This document shows positions 6,440 through 14,115 of a stretch of DNA of 22,387 bases, in pieces. The notes under the pieces are model-generated. The model saw nothing but the letters and a program-made list of their open reading frames with translations, was not told the DNA's origin and did not search any database. The translations under genes were made by a program, and so were the position numbers. Source of the DNA: an uncultured Anaerolineae bacterium (GTDB lineage Bacteria; Chloroflexota; Anaerolineae; Anaerolineales; Villigracilaceae); NCBI GenBank assembly GCA_903854805.1, contig CAINXK010000015.1, positions 1 to 22,387 on the forward strand, in the 5' to 3' direction. How positions within the stretch are numbered: position 1 is the first letter of the stretch; each line of letters opens with the position of its first letter.

Positions 6440-7726
6440 ATGCCAAACCAAAAACATATTAATAAAAAACACCTGGCTCACCTTGAAGTTGTTCGCCGCC
6501 AGGAACGTATCATTCGCATCGCAGCTGTGGTCATTATTTTGCTGGTAACGGGGATTGTAGGTTACGGATTTCTATCCAATACAGTCCTGCTGCCCTACCG
6601 CGAAGTTGCCAACGTCAACGGCGAGAGAATCACTGCTGGTGAATTCCAAACCCAGGTGAAGGTCCAACGTATCCAGGCCATCAATCGCTACATGCAGTAC
6701 ATGCAATATGCGCAGATGTTCGGTGTCCAAGACCCTATCAATGATGCCAATTTTGGCCCGATGCTAAAACAGGATGCCAACCGGCTCCAATCTACCGATG
6801 TTATGGGCCAGGAAGTTGTTGACCTACTGATCAACGACCGCTTGATCCGCCAGGAAGCCAAGAAACGTGGCATTTCTGTCAGCACCGAAGAATTGGACAA
6901 AGCTCTGCAGGAAAGTTTCCAATACTTCCCCAATGGCACCCCAACCAGTGCCCCGACCCCAACCGAAGTGGTCAGCCCGACTGCCAATCCCACTTCGCTT
7001 GCCATCGTAACCATTACGCCTACGGCCTCGCCGGTTCCAACCGCAACCGCTGACCCGAAAGCCACGGCTACGCCCATCGCGCCAACCCCCACAACCGGTC
7101 CTAAACCCACCAGCGTACCGACTGCCACCGCAGTCAATGCTGAAGGTTACAAGACCCTGTCTAAAGAGCGCATTGACGGTCTGACGAAAGACACTGGCAT
7201 GGATGAAGCTGGCTACCGCCGCCTTGTCGAAATCAGCCTGCTGCGAGACAAACTGATGGCCGATATAACCAAAGATCAGAAACCATTCCAGGAAGAAGTC
7301 TGGGCCCGCCATATCCTGGTTAAAACCCAGGTTGAAGCCGATGCAGTTCTTGCCCGTCTGAAAGCTGGCGAGGATTTTGCCAAGATTGCATCCGAAGTTT
7401 CTACAGATACCGGTTCAAAAGACAAGGGCGGAGATCTGGGTTGGTTCGGAAAAGGTGCCATGGTGGCACCCTTTGAAGAAGCCGCTTTCGCACTGAAGGT
7501 TGGGGAAATTAGCGCTCCAATTAAGAGCGATTTTGGTTTCCACATCATCCAGGCAATTGGACACGAAAACCGCTCCCTGACCGATCAGGTGATCACGACC
7601 AACAAACAAACTGCCTTCAGCACATTTCTGAAGAATTTGCGCGATACGTCGAGCGTCACGGTCAACGATCTGTGGAAGACCATCGTCCCAACAGAACCTG
7701 CTTTGCCATCCAGCACCGGACAGTAA
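6440..7726 (+). CDS. Membrane-anchored SurA/PpiC-type peptidyl-prolyl cis-trans isomerase
   Basis: A 428-residue protein. Basic N-terminus, one membrane segment (about 27-47), then a SurA-like N-terminal chaperone region (VNGERITAGEFQTQVK; LINDRLIRQEAKKRGISVSTEELD). This region is interrupted by about 65 Pro/Thr/Ala-rich residues (about 168-233). A parvulin domain follows (about 285-385: WARHILVKTQVEADAVLARL, GGDLGWFGKGAMVAPFEEAAF, SDFGFHIIQA). It should sit outside the membrane and help exported proteins fold by isomerising prolyl bonds. The ATG at 6440 is preferred to one at 6386, because the longer frame would begin inside the hairpin at 6374-6420 and adds no conserved sequence. The ribosome-binding site is weak. 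It follows rpsR in the same direction and may be co-transcribed or have its own promoter. Confidence 0.88.
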   Translation: MPNQKHINKKHLAHLEVVRRQERIIRIAAVVIILLVTGIVGYGFLSNTVLLPYREVANVNGERITAGEFQTQVKVQRIQAINRYMQYMQYAQMFGVQDPINDANFGPMLKQDANRLQSTDVMGQEVVDLLINDRLIRQEAKKRGISVSTEELDKALQESFQYFPNGTPTSAPTPTEVVSPTANPTSLAIVTITPTASPVPTATADPKATATPIAPTPTTGPKPTSVPTATAVNAEGYKTLSKERIDGLTKDTGMDEAGYRRLVEISLLRDKLMADITKDQKPFQEEVWARHILVKTQVEADAVLARLKAGEDFAKIASEVSTDTGSKDKGGDLGWFGKGAMVAPFEEAAFALKVGEISAPIKSDFGFHIIQAIGHENRSLTDQVITTNKQTAFSTFLKNLRDTSSVTVNDLWKTIVPTEPALPSSTGQ

Positions 7727-7804
7727 TCACCCGGTTATAACAAACGTGAAAAGCGATAATATTCATTATCTACTGATCCGTTACTGAAGTTAACTAACAA
7801 AAGA

Positions 7805-7840
7805 AACGCCGCTCTTCTGTGAGCGGCGTTTTTTATTTGG
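7805..7840. terminator. Bidirectional intrinsic terminator
   Basis: AACGCCGCTC (7805-7814) and GAGCGGCGTT (7821-7830) form a perfect 10-bp stem with a 6-base loop, followed on the plus strand by T-rich sequence. On the minus strand an imperfect T-rich run follows. It lies between the convergent isomerase and smc genes and probably ends both transcripts. Confidence 0.92.
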
Positions 7841-7855
7841 CTATCTGCAGAGGCT

Positions 7856-10800
7856 TTAGCCCCGGTTCCCGAGTATCTCATCGCTGACTTCATCCAACTT
7901 GAGTGAGATTTGCTGGCTGGCGGAATCACGCCCCATGGTAATCCCATAGATCACGTCTGCCACCTGAACGGTATTACGGTTATGAGTAACCACAATGAAC
8001 TGAGTGGTCTGGCTCAGTTCATCCAACAGGTCGCGAAAACGGCCAACGTTGGCCTCGTCAAGCATCGCATCGACCTCATCCATTACACAGACAGGGGTGG
8101 GCGATACTTTTAGTAACGCAAACACCAGCGAAATTGCGGTCAATGAGCGTTCGCCACCCGAAAGCAACGAAAGACCCTGCTCGCGGCGTCCGGGCAATTT
8201 GGCTTCAATATCAATGCCTGTTTCAGTCAGATGATCCGGATCGGTCAGGATAAGCCGTGCCGAGCCACCACCAAACAAACGCGTAAAAATGGACTTAAAC
8301 TCTATCGCAACGGCCTCGAAAGTCTTGAAAAATTCCCGTTTGGTCAGCTCATCCAGCTCAGCGATCACTTCCCGCAAGTCAGATTCGGCCTGCTTAAGAT
8401 CCTGAACCTGGGTTGTCATAAACTCAAAACGCTCTTTCACCGATTCGTATTCTTGCTGGGCTTCCATGTTCACAGCACCCATGCGCCGAATCTGAGCGCG
8501 TTTTTGCATCAAACTATCTTCCAGATCAGGCGATAACACTGTTACGTACGGCAGAGTTTCTACCATATCGCCCAACGGCAAGGGCACAGCGCCAGTAATT
8601 GGGGCGTCATACTCAAACTGCACCAGGCCAAAATCTTCTTCTACCCTCCGCTTCAGGCTCTCCAGCCCTTCTTGCTTGCGGTTAAGTTCAATTTGCAATT
8701 GTGAATACAAACGCTCCACATTGGCCAGCACCCGCTGAGCGCTAACTTCCTGTTCCTGGAGAGCCGTTTCCTGTTTTTCAGCTTCGGCCAGGTCAGCCTC
8801 AGCCGGATCTATTAAAACGCGCAGCCCTTCGATCTTTTCGCTCAAATCTTTTTCACGGGTTTGCAAACTGCTCTTTTCGATATCCAATTGGCCAAAAGAA
8901 GCTTCCAAACCACTCTCGCGGTTTTGTGCCAGGATCAGTTGTTTCTGCACACGATCAAGAACTTGTTCTCGATCACCCTGACGAGCGCGGGCATCGTTTA
9001 CAGTTCTTTGCGACACCGAGACCCTTGCGCCCCAATAAGTAACCTGCGCTGTCAACTCATCCAGGGCCAAACCGGCCATCTGTCCATTCAGCCTGCGCAT
9101 CACATCCTGCGCATCGGCCAATTTCTCTTCCACATCTTCCACCATCAAGGTTGTTTCAGAACGATCATGTTCTGAGCCTGCCACCTCTTTTGTCAGAGTT
9201 TCCTTTTGCCCGGCCTGAAAATCCCTCTGGCGCCTGGCTGATTCAACCGATAGGGAAGCCTGTTGTTCAAGATTGGTGGCTTCATTCAAAGCCTTGCGCG
9301 CCAGGCGAATTGCCTCTTCTCTCAAGCTGATTTCTTTTTGCACACCGGTCAACTCAGACGAGAGTCCGGTCAGTTTTTCAATCAGGACATTCAGTGCAGA
9401 TACCGCTTTTTCCAGCCGCTCGGTCAGTTCACGTTTTTCACGGGGCCGGCCAAGCGCAGCCGCTCGGGTTTCACGCCCCGCAGCGATTAATCCATCCTGT
9501 CGAAATACTTCGCCAGCCAGGGTAACAAAGCGCAGTTTTGGGAATTTTCCCCATAAACTACGTGCCGCAGCGCGATCCTGCACCACAATTGTGCTTCCCA
9601 AAAGCATGTCGACCGCCGGGCGAAATTCGTCTTTTGTTTTGATCAGCCCGGAAGCCAACCCAATAATAGCCTCGCCAACCGGAATATTGCCATGCTCTCC
9701 GGCAGAAGACACATCCAGCGGCAGGATGACGGCGCGGCCGGTGGCTTTTTCCAACAAATCAAGCGCTTCATCAACACCCTTGCTAGATTCGATCACGACA
9801 ACATCAAAAGCATCGCCAAGTGCGGCAGCAATGGCTGTTTCATAAACTGCGGGAACATCCAGGGCGGCGGACAATAGACCCTGGGTGCTATTATTGTTGG
9901 ATTTGCGGGCAGCCTCCAATAGAAAGCGGGCGCCATCTGCAAACCCTGAAAGAGATTTCTCGGCTTGTTCAAGCACATCCAACTGTGCCTGCAGCCGAGT
10001 TTGTTCGCCGGCCTTCGCGTTACGTTCATCCTGATGTGCCCGGCGGCTGGTTTCCAGCTCACTTAATTTTTGGCGCAAAGCGGTCAAATCGGTCTCGGCC
10101 TGCTGAAATGAAACCTCGGCCTGCTGGCGATTTTTCTGTGCCGTGACTTGTTTTTTCTCAGCCGCTCTGAATGATTCTTCGGCCGTGGCAATCACGATAT
10201 CCGCCGACTTGAGCTTCTCACGCTGGGCATCAATCCGGGTCTTTAATTCATTCAAATGCGCCTGGTGGTTAGCCCGACGGGAGTTTAGATTATTCAGGTT
10301 TTGGCGGGCTGTATTTAGCTTCTGCTCCACCCCGGCTCTTTCAAACTGGCGCGCACTGAGAGCAGCTTTTGCAGCTGCCTCCTGCGCTTTGGCATCATCT
10401 GCTTCGGCCTGGGTACGTTCAAACTCGGTTTTAGATTCACCCACACGCTCACGCGCAGCTCGTTCTTCATCTAATAGACGATGCCGCTCCGACAAGGTGT
10501 TTTCGCGACTCTCCCCCAGGGAACGCCGGCGTTCTTCAAGCACGGCCAACTCACGGTTAACCGTCTCACTCAAGTTGTGAAGACCAGCAGAATCACGATG
10601 CCATTCATTCAAACGTGTGCGTAGTTCAATCAAATGCGAACGTGTTGTACTGAAACCATTGGTCAGATCATGAAATTTCTGGCGGGCCTCGTTAAGTGTC
10701 TTTTCTTGTTGCCGTGCATTTATCTGAGCCTCAGTTAAATCTTTTTGTGACCTGTGCCAATGATAACCATACCATTCGCGCAGGATCAATTTCAAATCAG

Positions 10801-11464
10801 ATTGAATTTGAAGATAATCCTGGGCGCGCCTGGCCTGTCTTTCAAGACCACGCAAACGAGGCTCCAACTCAGAAAGAATATCCAGAACTCGTTCCAGGTT
10901 GCGTTCAGTATTTTCCAGCCGGCGCAGCGACTCTTCGCGACGGGAACGATACAACCCAATACCAGCAGCTTCCTCAAATAATCGGCGGCGCTCATCCGCT
11001 TTTAGCGCCAAGGAGGCATCCACCATGCCCTGGCCCAGAATAGTGTAGGTGCGTTCCGAGAGACCTGATTGGGCCAGCAGCTCATTGATATCCTTCAGGC
11101 GAACCGTCTGCCCATTCAACAAATACTCATTATGGCCATCGCGATAGGCGCGACGAGTCACAGCGACTTCGCTAAAATCTACCGGTAACCAGCCCGAATC
11201 ATTATCAAAGGTAATCGTCACTGAAGCCATTCCAGAGCGCGTTCGATGCTCGGAACCAGAAAAGATCATATCTTCAGTCTTCTTCGCGCGTAACAAGTTA
11301 AAAGATTGCTCGCCCAAAACCCAGCGCAGCGAATCTGCGAAATTGGATTTACCAGAACCATTCGGACCAACAATAGCAGTGATACCATCGGCAAATTCAA
11401 ACAAGGTGCGCGAGGCAAAAGTCTTATAACCGTGCAGTTCAAGAGATTTAAGGCGTAAAGGCAT
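7856..11464 (-). CDS. smc: Chromosome segregation protein SMC
   Basis: A 1202-residue protein of full SMC length. The N-terminal ATPase half has MPLRLKSLELHGYKTF and Walker A GPNGSGKS (33-40). Two long coiled coils flank a hinge (around 510-640: GLLSAALDVPAVYETAIAAALGDAFDVVV). The C-terminal half has the signature LLSGGERSLTAISL (about 1100) and Walker B CVMDEVDAMLDEANV. SMC dimers with ScpAB entrap and organise chromosomal DNA. The ATG at 11464 gives the usual SMC start; the 15 upstream in-frame codons from a TTG add nothing conserved. AGGAAAG lies 13 bases upstream, rather far. It follows rnc by 90 bases on the same strand, an order also found in Firmicutes (rnc-smc-ftsY), but ftsY does not follow here. 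Confidence 0.97.
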   Translation of the reverse strand: MPLRLKSLELHGYKTFASRTLFEFADGITAIVGPNGSGKSNFADSLRWVLGEQSFNLLRAKKTEDMIFSGSEHRTRSGMASVTITFDNDSGWLPVDFSEVAVTRRAYRDGHNEYLLNGQTVRLKDINELLAQSGLSERTYTILGQGMVDASLALKADERRRLFEEAAGIGLYRSRREESLRRLENTERNLERVLDILSELEPRLRGLERQARRAQDYLQIQSDLKLILREWYGYHWHRSQKDLTEAQINARQQEKTLNEARQKFHDLTNGFSTTRSHLIELRTRLNEWHRDSAGLHNLSETVNRELAVLEERRRSLGESRENTLSERHRLLDEERAARERVGESKTEFERTQAEADDAKAQEAAAKAALSARQFERAGVEQKLNTARQNLNNLNSRRANHQAHLNELKTRIDAQREKLKSADIVIATAEESFRAAEKKQVTAQKNRQQAEVSFQQAETDLTALRQKLSELETSRRAHQDERNAKAGEQTRLQAQLDVLEQAEKSLSGFADGARFLLEAARKSNNNSTQGLLSAALDVPAVYETAIAAALGDAFDVVVIESSKGVDEALDLLEKATGRAVILPLDVSSAGEHGNIPVGEAIIGLASGLIKTKDEFRPAVDMLLGSTIVVQDRAAARSLWGKFPKLRFVTLAGEVFRQDGLIAAGRETRAAALGRPREKRELTERLEKAVSALNVLIEKLTGLSSELTGVQKEISLREEAIRLARKALNEATNLEQQASLSVESARRQRDFQAGQKETLTKEVAGSEHDRSETTLMVEDVEEKLADAQDVMRRLNGQMAGLALDELTAQVTYWGARVSVSQRTVNDARARQGDREQVLDRVQKQLILAQNRESGLEASFGQLDIEKSSLQTREKDLSEKIEGLRVLIDPAEADLAEAEKQETALQEQEVSAQRVLANVERLYSQLQIELNRKQEGLESLKRRVEEDFGLVQFEYDAPITGAVPLPLGDMVETLPYVTVLSPDLEDSLMQKRAQIRRMGAVNMEAQQEYESVKERFEFMTTQVQDLKQAESDLREVIAELDELTKREFFKTFEAVAIEFKSIFTRLFGGGSARLILTDPDHLTETGIDIEAKLPGRREQGLSLLSGGERSLTAISLVFALLKVSPTPVCVMDEVDAMLDEANVGRFRDLLDELSQTTQFIVVTHNRNTVQVADVIYGITMGRDSASQQISLKLDEVSDEILGNRG

Positions 11465-11554
11465 GTCGAAAGTTATTCTTTCCTGAAAATAATCAAGCGC
11501 AAAACACAACCAGCTGTCAAAGCCTGGTTACATCTTACGCCCGGCACAAATAAA

Positions 11555-12316
11555 TTAATCAATAGAAGAATCTGTATCCAACATGGCAAAATTTTCTAGC
11601 GCATGCTGGGCAGCACATAATTGGGCTGCATGCTTGGAAGGCCCGCTGCCCTTTCCCATCGATTTTGAATTAATATAGACTTCAATCACAAACACCCTGG
11701 CGTGATCGGGGCCATCGGACTGTGTGGTGGCATATCTTGGGATACCCCAGCCCCGCGACTGCGTAAACTCCTGCAAACGTGACTTAGGATCGATAGTCTG
11801 CATTTGGGTCAGAATGGTTTCAGCCATCGGCTCAAGCAGTGGCATAATAAAATTTCTAGTTTCTTCGAGCCCTCTGCGCTGATACATGGCACCAACCAAC
11901 GATTCAAAGGTTGCGCACAACAAAATATCCCGATCGCGCCCACCACCCTGCAATTCGCCACGCCCCAGGCGCATGGCCTGTCCCAGGTTAAGTTTACGAG
12001 AAAACTCGGCAAGGGTCTCTGTGCGGACAAGCGCTGAACGCATACGGGTCAATTCGCCTTCGGCCATCTCAGGATAATGATTATAGACCCAGGCTCCGAC
12101 CACGAAATCCAAAACTGCGTCTCCCAAAAACTCGAGACGCTCGTTGTCAGAAATAACATCCGGATGTTCATTAACGTATGAACGGTGGGTCAGAGCGCGG
12201 GTCAACAGGCGCAAATCATCACCAAAAGGCAGCTTCAAGCGCTCACAAAGCTGAACGGGGGTTTCCGAACCCGCCCGCTCGGTCATCGGTTCTTTATATA
12301 GCAACTGGCACTCCAT
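11555..12316 (-). CDS. rnc: Ribonuclease III
   Basis: A 253-residue RNase III. The catalytic domain has ALTHRSYVNEHPDVISDNERLEFLGDAVLDFVV, with the acidic residues E62 and D66, and a later CATFESLVGAMYQ with E138. The C-terminal double-stranded RNA-binding domain runs from DPKSRLQEFTQSRGWGIPRY to GPSKHAAQLCAAQHALENF. It cleaves double-stranded RNA in rRNA precursors and structured mRNAs. At position 135 an Ala stands where many family members have Asp (see findings). The start is uncertain: ATG 12316 and ATG 12286 (MTERAGSETP) are both in frame and neither has a good ribosome-binding site. It is probably co-transcribed with smc. Confidence 0.95.
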   Translation of the reverse strand: MECQLLYKEPMTERAGSETPVQLCERLKLPFGDDLRLLTRALTHRSYVNEHPDVISDNERLEFLGDAVLDFVVGAWVYNHYPEMAEGELTRMRSALVRTETLAEFSRKLNLGQAMRLGRGELQGGGRDRDILLCATFESLVGAMYQRRGLEETRNFIMPLLEPMAETILTQMQTIDPKSRLQEFTQSRGWGIPRYATTQSDGPDHARVFVIEVYINSKSMGKGSGPSKHAAQLCAAQHALENFAMLDTDSSID

Positions 12317-12332
12317 TAGAACTAAGGGAGCG

Positions 12333-12363
12333 CCAGCCCCTCACCATCAGGTGAGGCAGCTGG
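12333..12363 (-). promoter_or_regulatory. Hairpin just upstream of rnc
   Basis: CCTCACC (12339-12345) and GGTGAGG (12350-12356) form a perfect 7-bp stem with a 4-base loop; CCAGC and GCTGG extend it by 5 bp past small bulges. It ends 17 bases before the rnc ATG at 12316. A self-cleaved leader hairpin, as in Escherichia coli rnc, is an attractive but unproven reading. Confidence 0.5.
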
Positions 12364-12514
12364 AGTTCACTCAGGTCTGGTCAATTTATTGTAATTTAGA
12401 TTGTACACGATTTGGTCAATTAGCGGTTTAAATTCACGCCAGGGTTTTTGCAGCTGAATTTTCTTAAGCCCTTTTCAGGCGTCGCTTCGACAATCAATAA
12501 CTACCGCAACAATA

Positions 12515-12545
12515 ATAACCAACCACTTGATCGCTTGTTGGTTAT
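12515..12545. terminator. Possible terminator after the membrane protein gene
   Basis: ATAACCAAC (12515-12523) and GTTGGTTAT (12537-12545) form a perfect 9-bp stem with a 13-base loop. On the minus strand, T-rich sequence (TTATTGTTG) follows. It lies 145 bases after the membrane protein stop. The weak U-tract keeps confidence low. Confidence 0.4.
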
Positions 12546-12689
12546 ACGAAAATGCTTTCAGCGGTTCAGACCATGGGCCAGCACCCACTGATGTATAAAT
12601 AATTCAAATCTCCGGCTGCTAATTATAGTGACTCTCAGCGAAGCCACTTTTGAATACGTTTCCAACTCGCTGACCGGCTTCAATTCAAA

Positions 12690-13406
12690 TTAATCGGATG
12701 CTGCCTGCAGCGAAAGCGAATTTTTCTGCGGCCACAATCCACGGTAGGCCAGAAATTGAATAGCCAAATACATGACCGTCTTGGGGATCATCAACATACC
12801 CACCAAGGGGAAATCACGTGCAAACAAAATGACAGGGGCGTAAAAAAGATACGAGAAAAAGATGCAAATCCCCATCCAGCGGAACAAGTTGTCACCCACC
12901 CGGCTCGAATCACGCATGTATAGATACAGCACGCCCACACCCAGGATAACCAGAAACAAATTTCGAAAAGGCCCCCAGAAAACAGGCGGGACAGTATTGC
13001 CCCAATCATTCTGCGGAAATGCCATGACAATCATACGCACCAAAACACTGGCAAGCAAGACGAATTCAAACGGACCAAATTTACCAGTGAAACGTTCTTT
13101 CCAGATATATAACATCACCACGTAGAAGAACGTAACAGTGATGGCCGTTGCCAGGGCCCCTATGCCCACCAACAGGCTGTTTTTTTCCAGCCCACCCAGG
13201 GCATATGCGGCGACCCTGAACCCGACGTGACCACTGTCTCCCAAAGCCAGCAGCACAAAGGCCCAGCGGAAGAGGCTGGCGATGGCACGATTTTCTTTTG
13301 CCACCCGGCTCATCTGCATGGTCATCATGATTGTCATCACCCACACAACAACCAGATACGAAATATTGAAACCAACTTCAACGTACATACGCATTGTGTC
13401 AGACAT
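12690..13406 (-). CDS. Seven-helix integral membrane protein of unknown function
   Basis: 238 residues, mostly hydrophobic, with seven likely membrane segments at about 12-31, 46-70, 77-102, 110-130, 147-165, 175-196 and 202-225. I do not recognise the family. Notable polar spots inside the membrane part are LGDSGHVGFR near helix 2 and a Trp/Pro-rich loop NDWGNTVPPVFWGPFRN before helix 5. The ATG at 13406 has a perfect AGGAGG seven bases upstream. The gene starts 15 bases after the stop of the tetR-type gene, so the pair is a tight operon and the membrane protein is probably the regulator's main target. A role in response to a small hydrophobic molecule is inference from the TetR partner. Confidence 0.85.
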   Translation of the reverse strand: MSDTMRMYVEVGFNISYLVVVWVMTIMMTMQMSRVAKENRAIASLFRWAFVLLALGDSGHVGFRVAAYALGGLEKNSLLVGIGALATAITVTFFYVVMLYIWKERFTGKFGPFEFVLLASVLVRMIVMAFPQNDWGNTVPPVFWGPFRNLFLVILGVGVLYLYMRDSSRVGDNLFRWMGICIFFSYLFYAPVILFARDFPLVGMLMIPKTVMYLAIQFLAYRGLWPQKNSLSLQAASD

Positions 13407-13421
13407 AATTCATCCTCCTGA

Positions 13422-13982
13422 TCATAATTTTGCTCCTTTTAGAAAAAAAGAAACCAGTTTTTTGGCCAAAGAAGCGTTATCGAGATTATATTCATTTGCA
13501 CGGGCTATATAACTTTCCACAATGCCCATAAACAAATGTGCCAGAAATTTAGCATCCCCCTGCACCAACCCACTCTCAACCGCCTTTAGCATAATGCCAG
13601 TGATCGGCAAAAAGAGCTCATCAGAAAAAGCATCCCTGATCTTGCTAGCATTTTCAGGAGTCTTAATGTGTTCAAGGTCCCGGACCAGCAAAGAATAATC
13701 TGACTGAAAACTATCAAGTATCACCAAGGTGATACGCACCAGCTTTTCTTCCAGCCCGCCATCCTGTTCAATTTCACGTCGAAACCCTTGTAGACGCATC
13801 AAAAGTACTTCAACAAAAAGGTTCTCCTTATTCTTAAAGTAATAATACAAGGTGGGCTTGGTGATACCGCAGCTCAGGCAAATTTCATCAATCGAGACAC
13901 CCAGGTATCCCTTTCTTTGAAAGAGCTCCCAGCTATCTTGGAGAATATGTTCAGCATTGGCATGGTGATGATAATCAATCAT
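13422..13982 (-). CDS. TetR/AcrR family transcriptional regulator
   Basis: 186 residues. The N-terminal DNA-binding domain ends in the classic TetR helix-turn-helix (about 29-56): GVSIDEICLSCGITKPTLYYYFKNKENLF. The C-terminal part (60-186) is an all-helical ligand-binding and dimerisation region typical of the family, with no recognisable ligand signature. It begins MIDYHHHANAEHIL; the ATG at 13982 has no clear ribosome-binding site. A palindrome covers this start codon, and a -10-like TATACT lies about 17 bases upstream of it, so autorepression with a near-leaderless transcript is likely. It is transcribed with the downstream membrane protein gene and divergently from the aldo-keto reductase gene. 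Confidence 0.93.
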   Translation of the reverse strand: MIDYHHHANAEHILQDSWELFQRKGYLGVSIDEICLSCGITKPTLYYYFKNKENLFVEVLLMRLQGFRREIEQDGGLEEKLVRITLVILDSFQSDYSLLVRDLEHIKTPENASKIRDAFSDELFLPITGIMLKAVESGLVQGDAKFLAHLFMGIVESYIARANEYNLDNASLAKKLVSFFLKGAKL

Positions 13983-13997
13983 ATACTAATCAGTATA
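13982..13997. promoter_or_regulatory. TetR-type operator over the start codon
   Basis: TATACT and AGTATA are perfect inverted arms around AATC. The site overlaps the first base of the regulator's ATG and the predicted start of transcription (-10 TATACT at 14004-13999 and -35 TTGCGC 17 bases further, minus strand). Position and symmetry suit autorepression by the adjacent TetR protein. Confidence 0.6.
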
Positions 13998-14010
13998 CAG
14001 TATATAGTTG

Positions 14011-14056
14011 ATTCTGTCATAGCGCAAGCAAATTGCCACTTGCGCTATGATAGAAT
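14011..14056. repeat. 18-bp inverted repeat in the divergent promoter region
   Basis: Arms 14011-14028 and 14039-14056 match over 18 bp except for one position that can form a G-U pair, around a 10-base centre. The repeat lies between the TetR gene and the aldo-keto reductase gene. A possible plus-strand promoter (TTGCCA 14033-14038, TAATAA 14056-14061) overlaps it. It could be an operator or a hairpin at the start of the reductase mRNA. Confidence 0.6.
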
Positions 14057-14115
14057 AATAATTAATGGAAAAGCCCCTTCGCTGCATAGGGCCGCACCAC
14101 GAGGAGACCCTATCA

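Larger units (their letters stand above)
12317..12689. other. Intergenic region upstream of rnc
   Basis: 373 bases between the membrane protein gene and rnc, both on the minus strand. It holds the hairpin beside rnc and the inverted repeat at 12515-12545. The rnc promoter must lie here, but I cannot pick out convincing -35 and -10 boxes. Confidence 0.55.

Noticed and set aside
6945..7137. Repetitive ACC/CCG-rich stretch that could suggest a DNA repeat
   Set aside because: It is codon-level low complexity encoding a Pro/Thr linker, not a regular tandem or CRISPR-like repeat.
6688..7312. Long minus-strand open frames opposite the isomerase gene
   Set aside because: They are the antisense of the Thr/Pro-rich insert and other biased codons; they have no ribosome-binding site and no family resemblance.
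9273..10580. Plus-strand open frames opposite smc, including one of 190 codons
   Set aside because: They are shadows of the coiled-coil coding sequence on the other strand; their composition is Ser/Arg/Ala-biased as expected from antisense frames.
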